A stretch of DNA of 64,000 nucleotides from assembly GCF_027622875.1 (NCBI RefSeq), contig NZ_JAPZVP010000004.1:142217-206216 (forward strand), given 5' to 3'. This document shows, one piece after another, positions 27,772 to 34,600 of this stretch. Under the pieces are notes generated by a model that did not search any database, was not told where the DNA came from, and was given only the letters and a program-made list of their open reading frames with translations. The stretch is from Glycomyces luteolus. GTDB lineage: Bacteria; Actinomycetota; Actinomycetes; Mycobacteriales; Micromonosporaceae. Each line of letters starts with the position of its first letter. Position 1 is the first letter of the stretch. The position numbers were made by a program, and so were the translations under genes.

Positions 27772-29436
27772 GTGCCAACGCCAACGCGCAAACCGTCCCG
27801 CCCGAAGGGCCAAGGCCAGTGGGCCATGGGCCACCGGGAGCCGCTCAACAAGAACGAGCAGTCCAAGAAGGACGACAACCCGCTCAACGTGCGGCAGCGC
27901 ATCGAGGGCGTCTACGCCCACCGCGGCTTCGACTCCATCGACCCCGCCGACCTGCGCGGGCGCTTCCGCTGGTGGGGCCTGTACACGCAGCGCAAGCCCG
28001 GCATCGCCGGCGGCAAGACCGGCATCCTCGAAGAGGAGGAGTTGGACGACAAGTACTTCATGATGCGTGTGCGCATGGACGGCGGCCAGCTCAACCTGGC
28101 GCAGCTGCGCACCATCGCCGGGATCTCCAAGGAGTTCGGGCGCGACACCGCCGACGTCACCGACCGTGAGAACGTCCAGTACCACTGGATCCGCGTCGAG
28201 GACGTGCCGGAGATCTGGCGCCGCCTCGAGGCCGTCGGCCTCGACACCCAGGAGGCCTGCGGCGACTGCCCGCGCGTCATCCTCGGCTCCCCGGTCGCGG
28301 GCGTCTCGACCGAAGAGGTCATCGACGCCACCCCGCAGATCCAGGAGATCTACGACCGCTTCATCGGCGACCGCAGCCTCTCCAACCTGCCGCGCAAGTT
28401 CAAGTCGACCATCGGCTGGCTGCCGGACAGCCCGTACGAGACCAACGACATCTCGCTCATCGGCGCGCACCACCCCGAGCTCGGCCCCGGCTTCGACCTC
28501 TATGTCGGCGGCGGCCTCTCGACCAACCCGATGTTCGCCCCGCGCCTCGGCGTCTGGGTCTCCCAGGACGACATCGTCGACGTGTGGGTCAACGTGGTCC
28601 GCATCTTCCGCGACTGGGGCTACCGCCGCCTGCGCACCCGCGCGCGCCTGAAGTTCCTCGTCAAGGACTGGGGCCCGGAGAAGTTCCGCGAGGTCCTCGA
28701 GTCCGACGCGTACCTGGGCCGCAAGCTCCCCGACCTCGAGCAGCCGCCCGTGCCGGAGAAGCTGCTCGACCACATCGGCGTCCACAAGCAGAACGACGGC
28801 AACTACTACATCGGCGTCGCGCCGGTCGTCGGCCGCGTCTCCGGGACCATCCTCGACCAGCTGGCGGACATCGCCGAGAAGTACGGCTCCGACCGCGTGC
28901 GCGCCACCCCGCTCCAGAAGCTCCTGCTCCTCGACATCCCCGAGGACAAGGTGCGCGACGCGGTCGCGGACCTGCGCGCGATCGGGCTCGAGGCCGAGCC
29001 CTCGAACTGGCGCCGGGCCACCATGGCGTGCACCGGGATCCAGTTCTGCAAGCTCGCCATCGTCGACACCAAGGACCGCGCCCGCGACCTCGTCGAGGAG
29101 CTCGAGAAGCGCGTCCCCGAACTCGACGTCCCGATCTCCATCCACGTCAACGGCTGCCCGAACGCCTGCGCCCGCACCCAGACCGCGGATATCGGCCTCA
29201 AAGGGCAGCTCGTCACGAACGAGGACGGCGAGCAGGTCGAGGGCTTCCAGGTCCACCTCGGCGGCGGCCACGCCTCCGCGGCGAGCCTGGGCCGCAAGTC
29301 CCGCGGCCTCAAGGTCGCCTCGGCCGACCTCGGCGACTATGTGGAACGCCTCACCCGGCGCTACCTCGTCGCCAGGTCGGAAGGCGAGACGTTCGCCCAG
29401 TGGGTCCACCGGGCCGACGATGCGGAATTGCAGTGA
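27772..29436 (+). CDS. sir: Ferredoxin-type sulfite reductase
   Basis: This 554-residue sirohaem/4Fe-4S enzyme reduces sulfite to sulfide in six electron steps. Two ferredoxin-like half-domains and two sirohaem domains are present. The cluster cysteines are C420 and C426 (ACTGIQFC) and C462 and C466 (NGCPNAC). Nitrite reductases share this fold, but the operon with cysH and a sirohydrochlorin chelatase points to sulfite. The GTG 27772 has AGGAG 4-5 nt upstream; the ATG at 27760 precedes that ribosome site and is unlikely. The stop overlaps the next start (GTGA). Confidence 0.93.
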   Translation: MPTPTRKPSRPKGQGQWAMGHREPLNKNEQSKKDDNPLNVRQRIEGVYAHRGFDSIDPADLRGRFRWWGLYTQRKPGIAGGKTGILEEEELDDKYFMMRVRMDGGQLNLAQLRTIAGISKEFGRDTADVTDRENVQYHWIRVEDVPEIWRRLEAVGLDTQEACGDCPRVILGSPVAGVSTEEVIDATPQIQEIYDRFIGDRSLSNLPRKFKSTIGWLPDSPYETNDISLIGAHHPELGPGFDLYVGGGLSTNPMFAPRLGVWVSQDDIVDVWVNVVRIFRDWGYRRLRTRARLKFLVKDWGPEKFREVLESDAYLGRKLPDLEQPPVPEKLLDHIGVHKQNDGNYYIGVAPVVGRVSGTILDQLADIAEKYGSDRVRATPLQKLLLLDIPEDKVRDAVADLRAIGLEAEPSNWRRATMACTGIQFCKLAIVDTKDRARDLVEELEKRVPELDVPISIHVNGCPNACARTQTADIGLKGQLVTNEDGEQVEGFQVHLGGGHASAASLGRKSRGLKVASADLGDYVERLTRRYLVARSEGETFAQWVHRADDAELQ

Positions 29437-29636
29437 CCGCCCGCGTCGTTCCCTACTACTGCCCCTACTGCGGCGAGGAAGACCTCAGGCCGTACGAGCC
29501 CGATGCCGACAGCGACGTCGACATCAAGGGCGGATGGCATTGCGCGGACTGCACCCGCGTCTTCGTCGTCAAATACCACGGGATGGCCGCCGCACCGGTT
29601 TACGCGGCGCCGCCCACGGGCTCCACGCCCGAATGA
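29433..29636 (+). CDS. Small CxxC zinc-ribbon-like protein in sulfate-assimilation operon
   Basis: This 67-residue protein has two Cys pairs, C10-C13 and C37-C40, that could bind zinc or an iron-sulfur cluster, and a Pro/Ala-rich tail. Its GTG overlaps the sulfite reductase TGA, so the two are coupled. Small CxxC proteins in this position are seen in other actinobacteria, but their role (assembly factor, thiol carrier or electron carrier) is not known to me. Confidence 0.8.
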   Translation: MTARVVPYYCPYCGEEDLRPYEPDADSDVDIKGGWHCADCTRVFVVKYHGMAAAPVYAAPPTGSTPE

Positions 29637-29660
29637 AATACCCCCGATCGGAGTAGCAGC

Positions 29661-30371
29661 ATGAGCAGCACAGGGAAAGAGAGAGACCCCTTCGAACTCC
29701 GTGACCTCGCGACGGACGCGGGGAAGCGCCTTGAAGACGCCACGGCCCACCAGATCCTCGAGTGGGCGGTCGGCGAGTTCGGCGAGCGCTTCTGCGTGAC
29801 CTCCTCGATGGCCGACGCCGCCGTGGTCCACCTCGCCAGCGAGGTCGCCCCCGGTATCGACGTCGTCTTCCTCGACACCGGTCTGCACTTCCCCGAGACC
29901 CTCGAAGTCCGCGACTTCGTGGCGTCCACGATGAACGTCAACGTCCGCTCGATCCAGCCCGACCAGTCGGTGCTGGCCCAGGACGCCGAGTTCGGGCCGC
30001 GACTGTTCGCGCGCTCTCCTGACGAGTGCTGCTCGCTGCGCAAGGTGCTGCCGCTCAACGCGGCCCTTGCCGACTACGACGGCTGGGCCACCGGCCTGCG
30101 CCGGGACGAGGGCCCGACCCGCGCCAACACGCGCGTCGTCGACTTCGACCTGTCCCGCCGCAAGGTCAAGGTCTCGCCGATCGCGAAGTGGACCGAGGCC
30201 GACCAGGAGGCGTACATCGAGCGCTACAACATCCCGGTCAACCCGTTGCTCAAGGACGGTTTCCGTTCCATCGGCTGCTGGCCCTGCACCCGGCGCACCG
30301 CGCCGGGGGAGGACCCGCGCGCCGGCCGCTGGGCCGCATTCGACAAGACCGAATGCGGGCTGCATGTCTGA
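29661..30371 (+). CDS. cysH: Phosphoadenylyl/adenylyl-sulfate reductase
   Basis: This 236-residue enzyme reduces activated sulfate to sulfite using thioredoxin. The loop SSMADAAVVHLA and the TGLHFPETLEVRDFV motif mark the family. The Cys pairs C123-C124 (DECCSLRK) and C206-C209 (CWPC) mean it binds a 4Fe-4S cluster and prefers APS, as in most actinobacteria. The catalytic C-terminal Cys is in KTECGLHV. ATG start with a usable ribosome site; the 3' end overlaps the chelatase gene by 8 bp. Confidence 0.94.
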   Translation: MSSTGKERDPFELRDLATDAGKRLEDATAHQILEWAVGEFGERFCVTSSMADAAVVHLASEVAPGIDVVFLDTGLHFPETLEVRDFVASTMNVNVRSIQPDQSVLAQDAEFGPRLFARSPDECCSLRKVLPLNAALADYDGWATGLRRDEGPTRANTRVVDFDLSRRKVKVSPIAKWTEADQEAYIERYNIPVNPLLKDGFRSIGCWPCTRRTAPGEDPRAGRWAAFDKTECGLHV

Positions 30372-31107
30372 CGGGCCCGTGCTGGACACCGATGCGGCTC
30401 CCGCTGCGTCGGCGTCCGGTGCGCCCCTTTCGGGTCTGCCGCGACCGGTCGTCCTGGTCGCCCACGGCAGCCCCGACCCGCGCTCCCCGGAGGCCGTCCG
30501 CGCCATCGCGCGGGCGGCCCGGGCGCACGTGGGCTTCTTGGAGTTCAACGAACCGCACCCGGTCGAGGTCCTGACCGGCTTGGCGGACAAGGGATTCGCT
30601 GAGGCAGTCGCGCTGCCGCTGCTGCTGACCGACGCCTACCACTCGCGCACCGACCTTCCCGAGGTCGCGAAGCGCGCGCAAGCGGAGCGTCCCGGATTCA
30701 CGGTGGGTGTGGGCCGTCCGGTTGGAGACCTGTCACTCGCGAAGCCTCTGGTCCGCGGACTGCCGGAAGGCACTGACGGCCTGGTGGTGTGCGCCGCCGG
30801 GACTCGCGTCGACGAGGGCCGCGCACATGTCGCCGACGTCGCCGCCGAAGCCGGACGACTGCTCGGTGTCCCGGCCGGACCGGGATTCGCCTCCGGCCCG
30901 GGACCGACCGCGGGCGAGACCGTAGCGGCGCTGCGGGCCCAAGGGGCTCGGCGCGTCGCCGCCGTCTGCTACTTCATCGCGCCGGGGCTGTTGTGCGACA
31001 AGGCGATCGAATCGGCCCGTGAAGCGGGAGCCGTCCACGTGGGCGAACCGCTCGGCACGGCACCCGAACTGATCGACCTGATCGCGAAGCACGCGGCCGC
31101 CGTCTAG
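30364..31107 (+). CDS. Sirohydrochlorin chelatase (CbiX/SirB-like)
   Basis: This 247-residue protein probably inserts Fe2+ (or Co2+) into sirohydrochlorin to complete sirohaem for the sulfite reductase encoded upstream. It has two CbiX half-domains. The first metal His is H34 in VLVAHGSPDPRS and a second lies in LLTDAYHSRTDLP. The C-terminal half has FIAPGLLCDKAIESA. The ATG lies inside the end of cysH (8-bp overlap), showing one operon. Confidence 0.9.
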   Translation: MSDGPVLDTDAAPAASASGAPLSGLPRPVVLVAHGSPDPRSPEAVRAIARAARAHVGFLEFNEPHPVEVLTGLADKGFAEAVALPLLLTDAYHSRTDLPEVAKRAQAERPGFTVGVGRPVGDLSLAKPLVRGLPEGTDGLVVCAAGTRVDEGRAHVADVAAEAGRLLGVPAGPGFASGPGPTAGETVAALRAQGARRVAAVCYFIAPGLLCDKAIESAREAGAVHVGEPLGTAPELIDLIAKHAAAV

Positions 31108-31123
31108 CGCCGCAGCGTCGGCA

Positions 31124-31245
31124 ATTCGGTTCCGCCCCTGAGTCGCCCCGTTCGCCTCTCCGGCACTGAGTCGGCCTGTTCGGTTCCGTCCCTGGGCTGA
31201 CCTGTTCGGCTCCGCCCCTGAGCTAGCCTATTCGGCTCCGCCGAA
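31124..31245 (+). repeat. Five imperfect tandem copies of a ~26-28 bp unit
   Basis: Units begin with RTTCGGYTCCG and contain CCCTGAG, at about 31124, 31150, 31178, 31204 and 31230. The last copy enters the end of the convergent membrane-protein gene. The array separates that gene from the sirohydrochlorin chelatase gene. Role unknown. Confidence 0.7.
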
Positions 31246-31677
31246 GCGCCGCCGCTCGCCGAAGCCGACCGCTCGCCGGGAGGGGCCGCTGAGGACCAGT
31301 CCCACGATCGCCGCCGCGAGCCCCCAGGCCGCGACGCCGATCACCGGATGCGCCGCCTCGCGGAGGTAGTACCCGACCGGGAGCCAAAGGAGCCCTTGGA
31401 ATACCGCCTGCGAGACGATGTCCTCCATCCGCAGCAGTCTGCGTCCGATGAACCAGTAGTAGAGCGCTCCGAGGAACGCGACCAGCGCGACGCCGACGGC
31501 GCCGCTGACGGTCGTCACCTGGCCCGTCGCGATCTGTGCCACGCCCCACACTCCTGCGGCCGCGAGTCCCGTTGCGAGGAGCCAGAACAGGATCGCCGCG
31601 GCGGTCAAGGTCCAAGGACGGTCACCGGAGTCGGGGCTTTCGGTGACCGCGCCCATGTCGGCATCGGTTTCGTTCAC
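31228..31677 (-). CDS. Small four-helix membrane protein
   Basis: This 149-residue protein has an acidic N-terminus and four hydrophobic segments (TAAAILFWLLATGLAAAGVW, VSGAVGVALVAFLGALYYWF, LLWLPVGYYL, GVAAWGLAAAIVGLVL), then a basic C-terminal tail. I do not recognise a family. The last codons lie inside the tandem-repeat array. It is divergent from the diacylglycerol-kinase-like gene by 32 bp, so the two may share a promoter region. Confidence 0.65.
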   Translation of the reverse strand: MNETDADMGAVTESPDSGDRPWTLTAAAILFWLLATGLAAAGVWGVAQIATGQVTTVSGAVGVALVAFLGALYYWFIGRRLLRMEDIVSQAVFQGLLWLPVGYYLREAAHPVIGVAAWGLAAAIVGLVLSGPSRRAVGFGERRRFGGAE

Positions 31678-31709
31678 ACGCCAACCGTATCCCGGGCTAC
31701 GCTGCGCCT

Positions 31710-32663
31710 ATGCGCGACCTGAAAGCAGCGCCACAGCGTGGTCTGCTCATCGTGAACCCGAAGGCCTCCACCGGCTCGCGCCGACGCACGCGTTGGGTGC
31801 GGAAGAAGCTCGACGAAGTGCTCGATCTCGAAGTCGAAGTGACCCGCCGGCGGGACCACGCCGAGATCCTCGCCAAGCGCGGAGCCGACAAGGGATACGA
31901 CGTGGTGCTCAGTCTCGGCGGCGACGGCACCGTGAACGAGGTCGTCAACGGCCTGGTCGCCGACGGGCGCCCCGCCGACGAGGCCCCGATCTTCGCGCCC
32001 ATTCCCGCCGGGTCCACGAACGTCTTCGCGCGCGCCCTCGGGCTGCCTTGGGACCGGCGCAGGGCGTCGCTGGCGATCGTGTCCGCGATCGAGGAGCGGC
32101 GGGTGCGCACGGTGAGTCTGGGGCGGGCCACCGGCGATGACGTCGACCGGCTCTTCACGTTCTGCGCGGGGCTCGGCTGGGACGCGTCCATCATCAAGAA
32201 GGTCGAGTCGTACCGGAAGAAGCGGAACCTCGGCGCGCACTACGCCCGCGCCGTGATGGCGGAGCTGAATGAGCATGGTGTGGAAGGGGACACGATCGAG
32301 GTGGAACTCTCCTCGGGTGAGGAGGACCTCTCTGAAGGGATGGTCGTGGTGCAGAACTGCGCACCGTGGACCTATCTCGGTACCCTTCCGGTGAATCTCA
32401 ACGCGCGGGCATCCTTTAATGCTGGACTTGATGTCCTGGTTCTGCGTAAACTTGGCCTGTCGGACGCCGCGAGGACCGCCGCTTCACTGCTGGTCGGTCG
32501 GGACGGGCCCGACGGCAAACACGCGGTGACGCATCACGATCTCTCCAGGATCCGACTGCGCGCTTCGCTGCCGCAAGCCTTCCAGCTCGACGGGGACTAC
32601 CTCGGAGAGCGGACCGATCTCGAACTCAGCTCGGTTCCGGAGGCACTGCGGGTGGCCTGCTAA
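31710..32663 (+). CDS. Diacylglycerol/lipid kinase-family protein
   Basis: This 317-residue protein has the DAGK catalytic core: IVNPKAS near the start, the nucleotide motif GGDGTVNEV (residues 70-78), and PAGSTNVFARALG. The family phosphorylates diacylglycerol, sphingoid bases or other lipids with ATP. The C-terminal beta-sandwich region has the usual QLDGDYLG. There is no membrane segment, so it would act at the inner face of the membrane. The substrate is unknown. Confidence 0.9.
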   Translation: MRDLKAAPQRGLLIVNPKASTGSRRRTRWVRKKLDEVLDLEVEVTRRRDHAEILAKRGADKGYDVVLSLGGDGTVNEVVNGLVADGRPADEAPIFAPIPAGSTNVFARALGLPWDRRRASLAIVSAIEERRVRTVSLGRATGDDVDRLFTFCAGLGWDASIIKKVESYRKKRNLGAHYARAVMAELNEHGVEGDTIEVELSSGEEDLSEGMVVVQNCAPWTYLGTLPVNLNARASFNAGLDVLVLRKLGLSDAARTAASLLVGRDGPDGKHAVTHHDLSRIRLRASLPQAFQLDGDYLGERTDLELSSVPEALRVAC

Positions 32664-32758
32664 CAACTTGGGAAAACCTCAAGGTGGGTGTTGACAAGTC
32701 GCCCGTGAGCAGGCAAGGTTGATTTCGCCATCCCTACCGGGACGGCACGAGACTTACA

Positions 32759-32779
32759 ACCGAATATCGTTATTTCGGT
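32759..32779. repeat. Short inverted repeat
   Basis: ACCGAA at 32759-32764 pairs with TTCGGT at 32774-32779 across an AT-rich loop; inner bases TA/TA can extend it. It could be an operator or an RNA hairpin. Confidence 0.45.
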
Positions 32780-33040
32780 GCGTATAGACCGGGCATTCGG
32801 TGGGTACTTACGTCTTGGCGACGCTTGTGAGCCATATGAGTTAAGCGCTGGCGAGACTTCCGTGAGTGGTAAGCAAGCCAACTTTGAGTACCAGTGTGTC
32901 AAACCGGTTCGACTCGCTGTCACCGACCCCGACCTTTTCAGTTCGGGCGAGTGTGGCGGAGGCCGCCATGAGGATCCGCGGTAGGGATTCCGGCGGTAGC
33001 GTGGAATATGTTCCGCGAGTCTTCTTCGAGGTACAGCGCG

Positions 33041-33054
33041 GTGAGTTCACTCAC
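33041..33054. promoter_or_regulatory. CRP-like site 1 upstream of whiB1
   Basis: GTGA-N6-TCAC, an 8/10 match to TGTGA-N6-TCACA when flanks are counted. It is centred 59 bp upstream of the second, perfect site. Confidence 0.5.
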
Positions 33055-33081
33055 TTCGGGCTGATTTCCGGAGTCGAACCC

Positions 33082-33110
33082 TTGACAAATCCCGAGCTTG
33101 TGAAAGTATT
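33082..33110 (+). promoter_or_regulatory. Probable whiB1 promoter
   Basis: A perfect TTGACA (33082-33087) is followed after 16-17 nt by a weak -10 (AAGTAT or AGTATT, 33104-33110). Transcription would begin near 33116, about 360 nt upstream of the whiB1 ATG. The -10 lies inside the second CRP-like site. Confidence 0.5.
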
Positions 33111-33114
33111 CACA
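33099..33114. promoter_or_regulatory. Perfect CRP/FNR-consensus site over the whiB1 -10 region
   Basis: The 16-bp TGTGA-AAGTAT-TCACA matches the CRP consensus at all ten fixed positions. Sitting on the -10 region, it would be expected to repress, while the upstream site could activate. Confidence 0.65.
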
Positions 33115-33475
33115 TGACGGGTCGGGTCGAGGTGCGGACCTATCAGTCGCCACTTGGGCGACCGACGCCGTAGGCGGGTGTGCTCCCCGATGCCCTGGCG
33201 TTCAGCAATGACGCTGATGCGAGAGTGCTCCGAACTCGCGGTGACAACGATTCCCTTTGCAGGGAAACGGGTTCCGTACCGAGCGCTCACCTGTGTCGCC
33301 CGCGAAGGTGCGACCGTCACACCAGTTCTCCGTGACGGACGCGGCGCGACACTCACGCGAAGCGCGGCCTGAACGCCGCCGCGGCCCGCAACGGCCCGCG
33401 AAACGCCCGAACCGCAAGAGCTGTTCATAACACCGTGAAAGCAAGATGCTTGATGCTTAGCAAGGAGATGTTTTG

Positions 33476-33739
33476 ATGGATTGGCGCCACGAGGCCATCT
33501 GCCGTGACGAGGACCCCGAGCTGTTCTTCCCGATCGGGGACACGGGACCGGCACTGACGCAGATCGAGCAGGCCAAGAACGTCTGCCGGCGCTGCCCCGT
33601 GACCGAGGAGTGCCTGCGGTGGGCGCTCGAGACCGGTCAGGACGCGGGCGTGTGGGGTGGCATGAGCGAGATCGAGCGCCGCGAGCTGAAGCGCCGCTCG
33701 GGCGCGCTGCGTACGTTGGCGACCCAGGTCGTCGGTTAG
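33476..33739 (+). CDS. whiB1: WhiB1-type iron-sulfur transcription factor
   Basis: This 87-residue protein has C9, C37, C40 and C46, which bind a nitric-oxide-sensitive 4Fe-4S cluster, followed by GVWGGMSEIERRELKRR, the family turn and basic DNA-binding tail. The N-terminus MDWRHEAICRDEDPELFFP is almost the same as mycobacterial WhiB1, which binds the main sigma factor and is essential there. The ATG has AAGGAG 8 nt upstream. The long leader carries CRP-like sites, in line with cAMP control of whiB1 in Mycobacterium tuberculosis. Ends at the hairpin at 33801-33824. Confidence 0.96.
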   Translation: MDWRHEAICRDEDPELFFPIGDTGPALTQIEQAKNVCRRCPVTEECLRWALETGQDAGVWGGMSEIERRELKRRSGALRTLATQVVG

Positions 33740-33800
33740 CGGTTCCTCGCGATCCCTTGATTTAGTCCATCCCTCGAATTTGCGACAACAGAAGCTTGGC

Positions 33801-33824
33801 AGGCCCGGCGGTTTCGCCGGGCCT
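33801..33824 (+). terminator. Hairpin terminator after whiB1
   Basis: A perfect 10-bp stem (33801-33810 / 33815-33824) with loop GTTT, 62 bp past the whiB1 stop, also between convergent genes. Confidence 0.75.
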
Positions 33825-33920
33825 TCAAGCTTGCCCGGACGCGAGGATTCCTCGAACCGCATGGCCCCCGATCAAGCCAACGTACGCGAAGGGTGTGACA
33901 TCGCCGGTTGAGCTGGGGCT

Positions 33921-34376
33921 CTAGTAGATCTGGTGGCGCTGGGTGTCGGCGTCGGCCTCTGAGGCGGGGCGGCGCTGGGAGATGGTGATGGTGGTGGTCT
34001 CGCCGGCGGTCCAGTGGGCGTCGACCTCGTCGGTGAGGGCCCTGAGGACCTGCCACTGGTAGGAGCCGGAGTCGGGCAGGGGCTCGCCCTTGGGGCGGCG
34101 CAGCGTGATCTGGAGGACCTCTTCGCCGACCGCCAGGCGGCAGTGGAGGGGCTGGTCGCTCGTCTTGCGGCGGAACGGGCGCGGGCGCCCGGGCTCGGTG
34201 GGGATAAGGAGCGCCACGGCGGCGTTGACCGCCGCCCGGAGGTCCTCGATCTCGTCGAGCGAGAACCCGAGCCTGGTCGCGACCGCAGCGGTCGCGGTCG
34301 GCAGGACCGACAGGTAGTCGCCCGTAGAGGGCACGTCGAGCAGCAGCACGTCCTCGCGCTCTTCGCTCACCGGCAT
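33921..34376 (-). CDS. RsbW-like anti-sigma regulatory protein
   Basis: This 151-residue protein has the shape of small GHKL-fold anti-sigma factors. Strand DVPSTGDYLSVL leads to a helix with LGFSLDEIEDLRAAVNAAVALLI, the N-box-like region, and the C-terminal half is strand-rich (VLQITLRRPKGE). The N-box is degenerate and no clear glycine-rich ATP lid is visible, so kinase activity is uncertain. No sigma factor gene is adjacent; a STAS partner is encoded at 46.1-46.5 kb. The ATG at 34376 has AGGAAG 5 nt upstream, so the open frame to 34517 is not needed. Confidence 0.72.
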   Translation of the reverse strand: MPVSEEREDVLLLDVPSTGDYLSVLPTATAAVATRLGFSLDEIEDLRAAVNAAVALLIPTEPGRPRPFRRKTSDQPLHCRLAVGEEVLQITLRRPKGEPLPDSGSYQWQVLRALTDEVDAHWTAGETTTITISQRRPASEADADTQRHQIY

Positions 34377-34600
34377 CGCCGCTTCCTGTGACTGAGGGGC
34401 CGAAGGACTTCCGCCCTCTCGCTGTACAGGATAATCGGACGACCTGAGAAACGGGTACCACCCTGCAGGAATCACGCGTCCGGGGCCGCTGGTATCCGGC
34501 CGCTCACGAAGGCGCACCCCGACGCTCCAAATTGGGCTCGTTCATTCTAAAGTCATCCCCAGATTCTCTCCCCTCGACTTCTCCCCGGAAGGACTTGCCC

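Larger units (their letters stand above)
32664..33475 (+). other. 812-bp low-GC non-coding block with whiB1 regulatory sites
   Basis: This block is clearly less GC-rich than its surroundings, has no convincing gene, and lies between a lipid kinase gene and whiB1. Visible items are a TTGACA at 32691-32696, the inverted repeat at 32759-32779, CRP-like sites at 33041-33054 and 33099-33114, a TTGACA promoter at 33082, and a GTCGCC/GGCGAC hairpin at 33146-33162. Frames of up to 83 codons exist but have poor codon bias. A structured or regulatory RNA is possible. Confidence 0.6.

Noticed and set aside
32778-33372. Small open frames of 68-83 codons in the low-GC block
   Set aside because: No ribosome sites, no motifs, unlike codon use, and they overlap the promoter and CRP-like sites of whiB1.
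33051-33554. A 167-codon minus-strand frame over the whiB1 leader
   Set aside because: It runs antisense into whiB1 itself and shows no protein family features.
34377-34517. N-terminal extension of the RsbW-like gene
   Set aside because: A good ribosome site precedes the ATG at 34376, and the extra residues are Pro/Arg-rich and not part of the fold.
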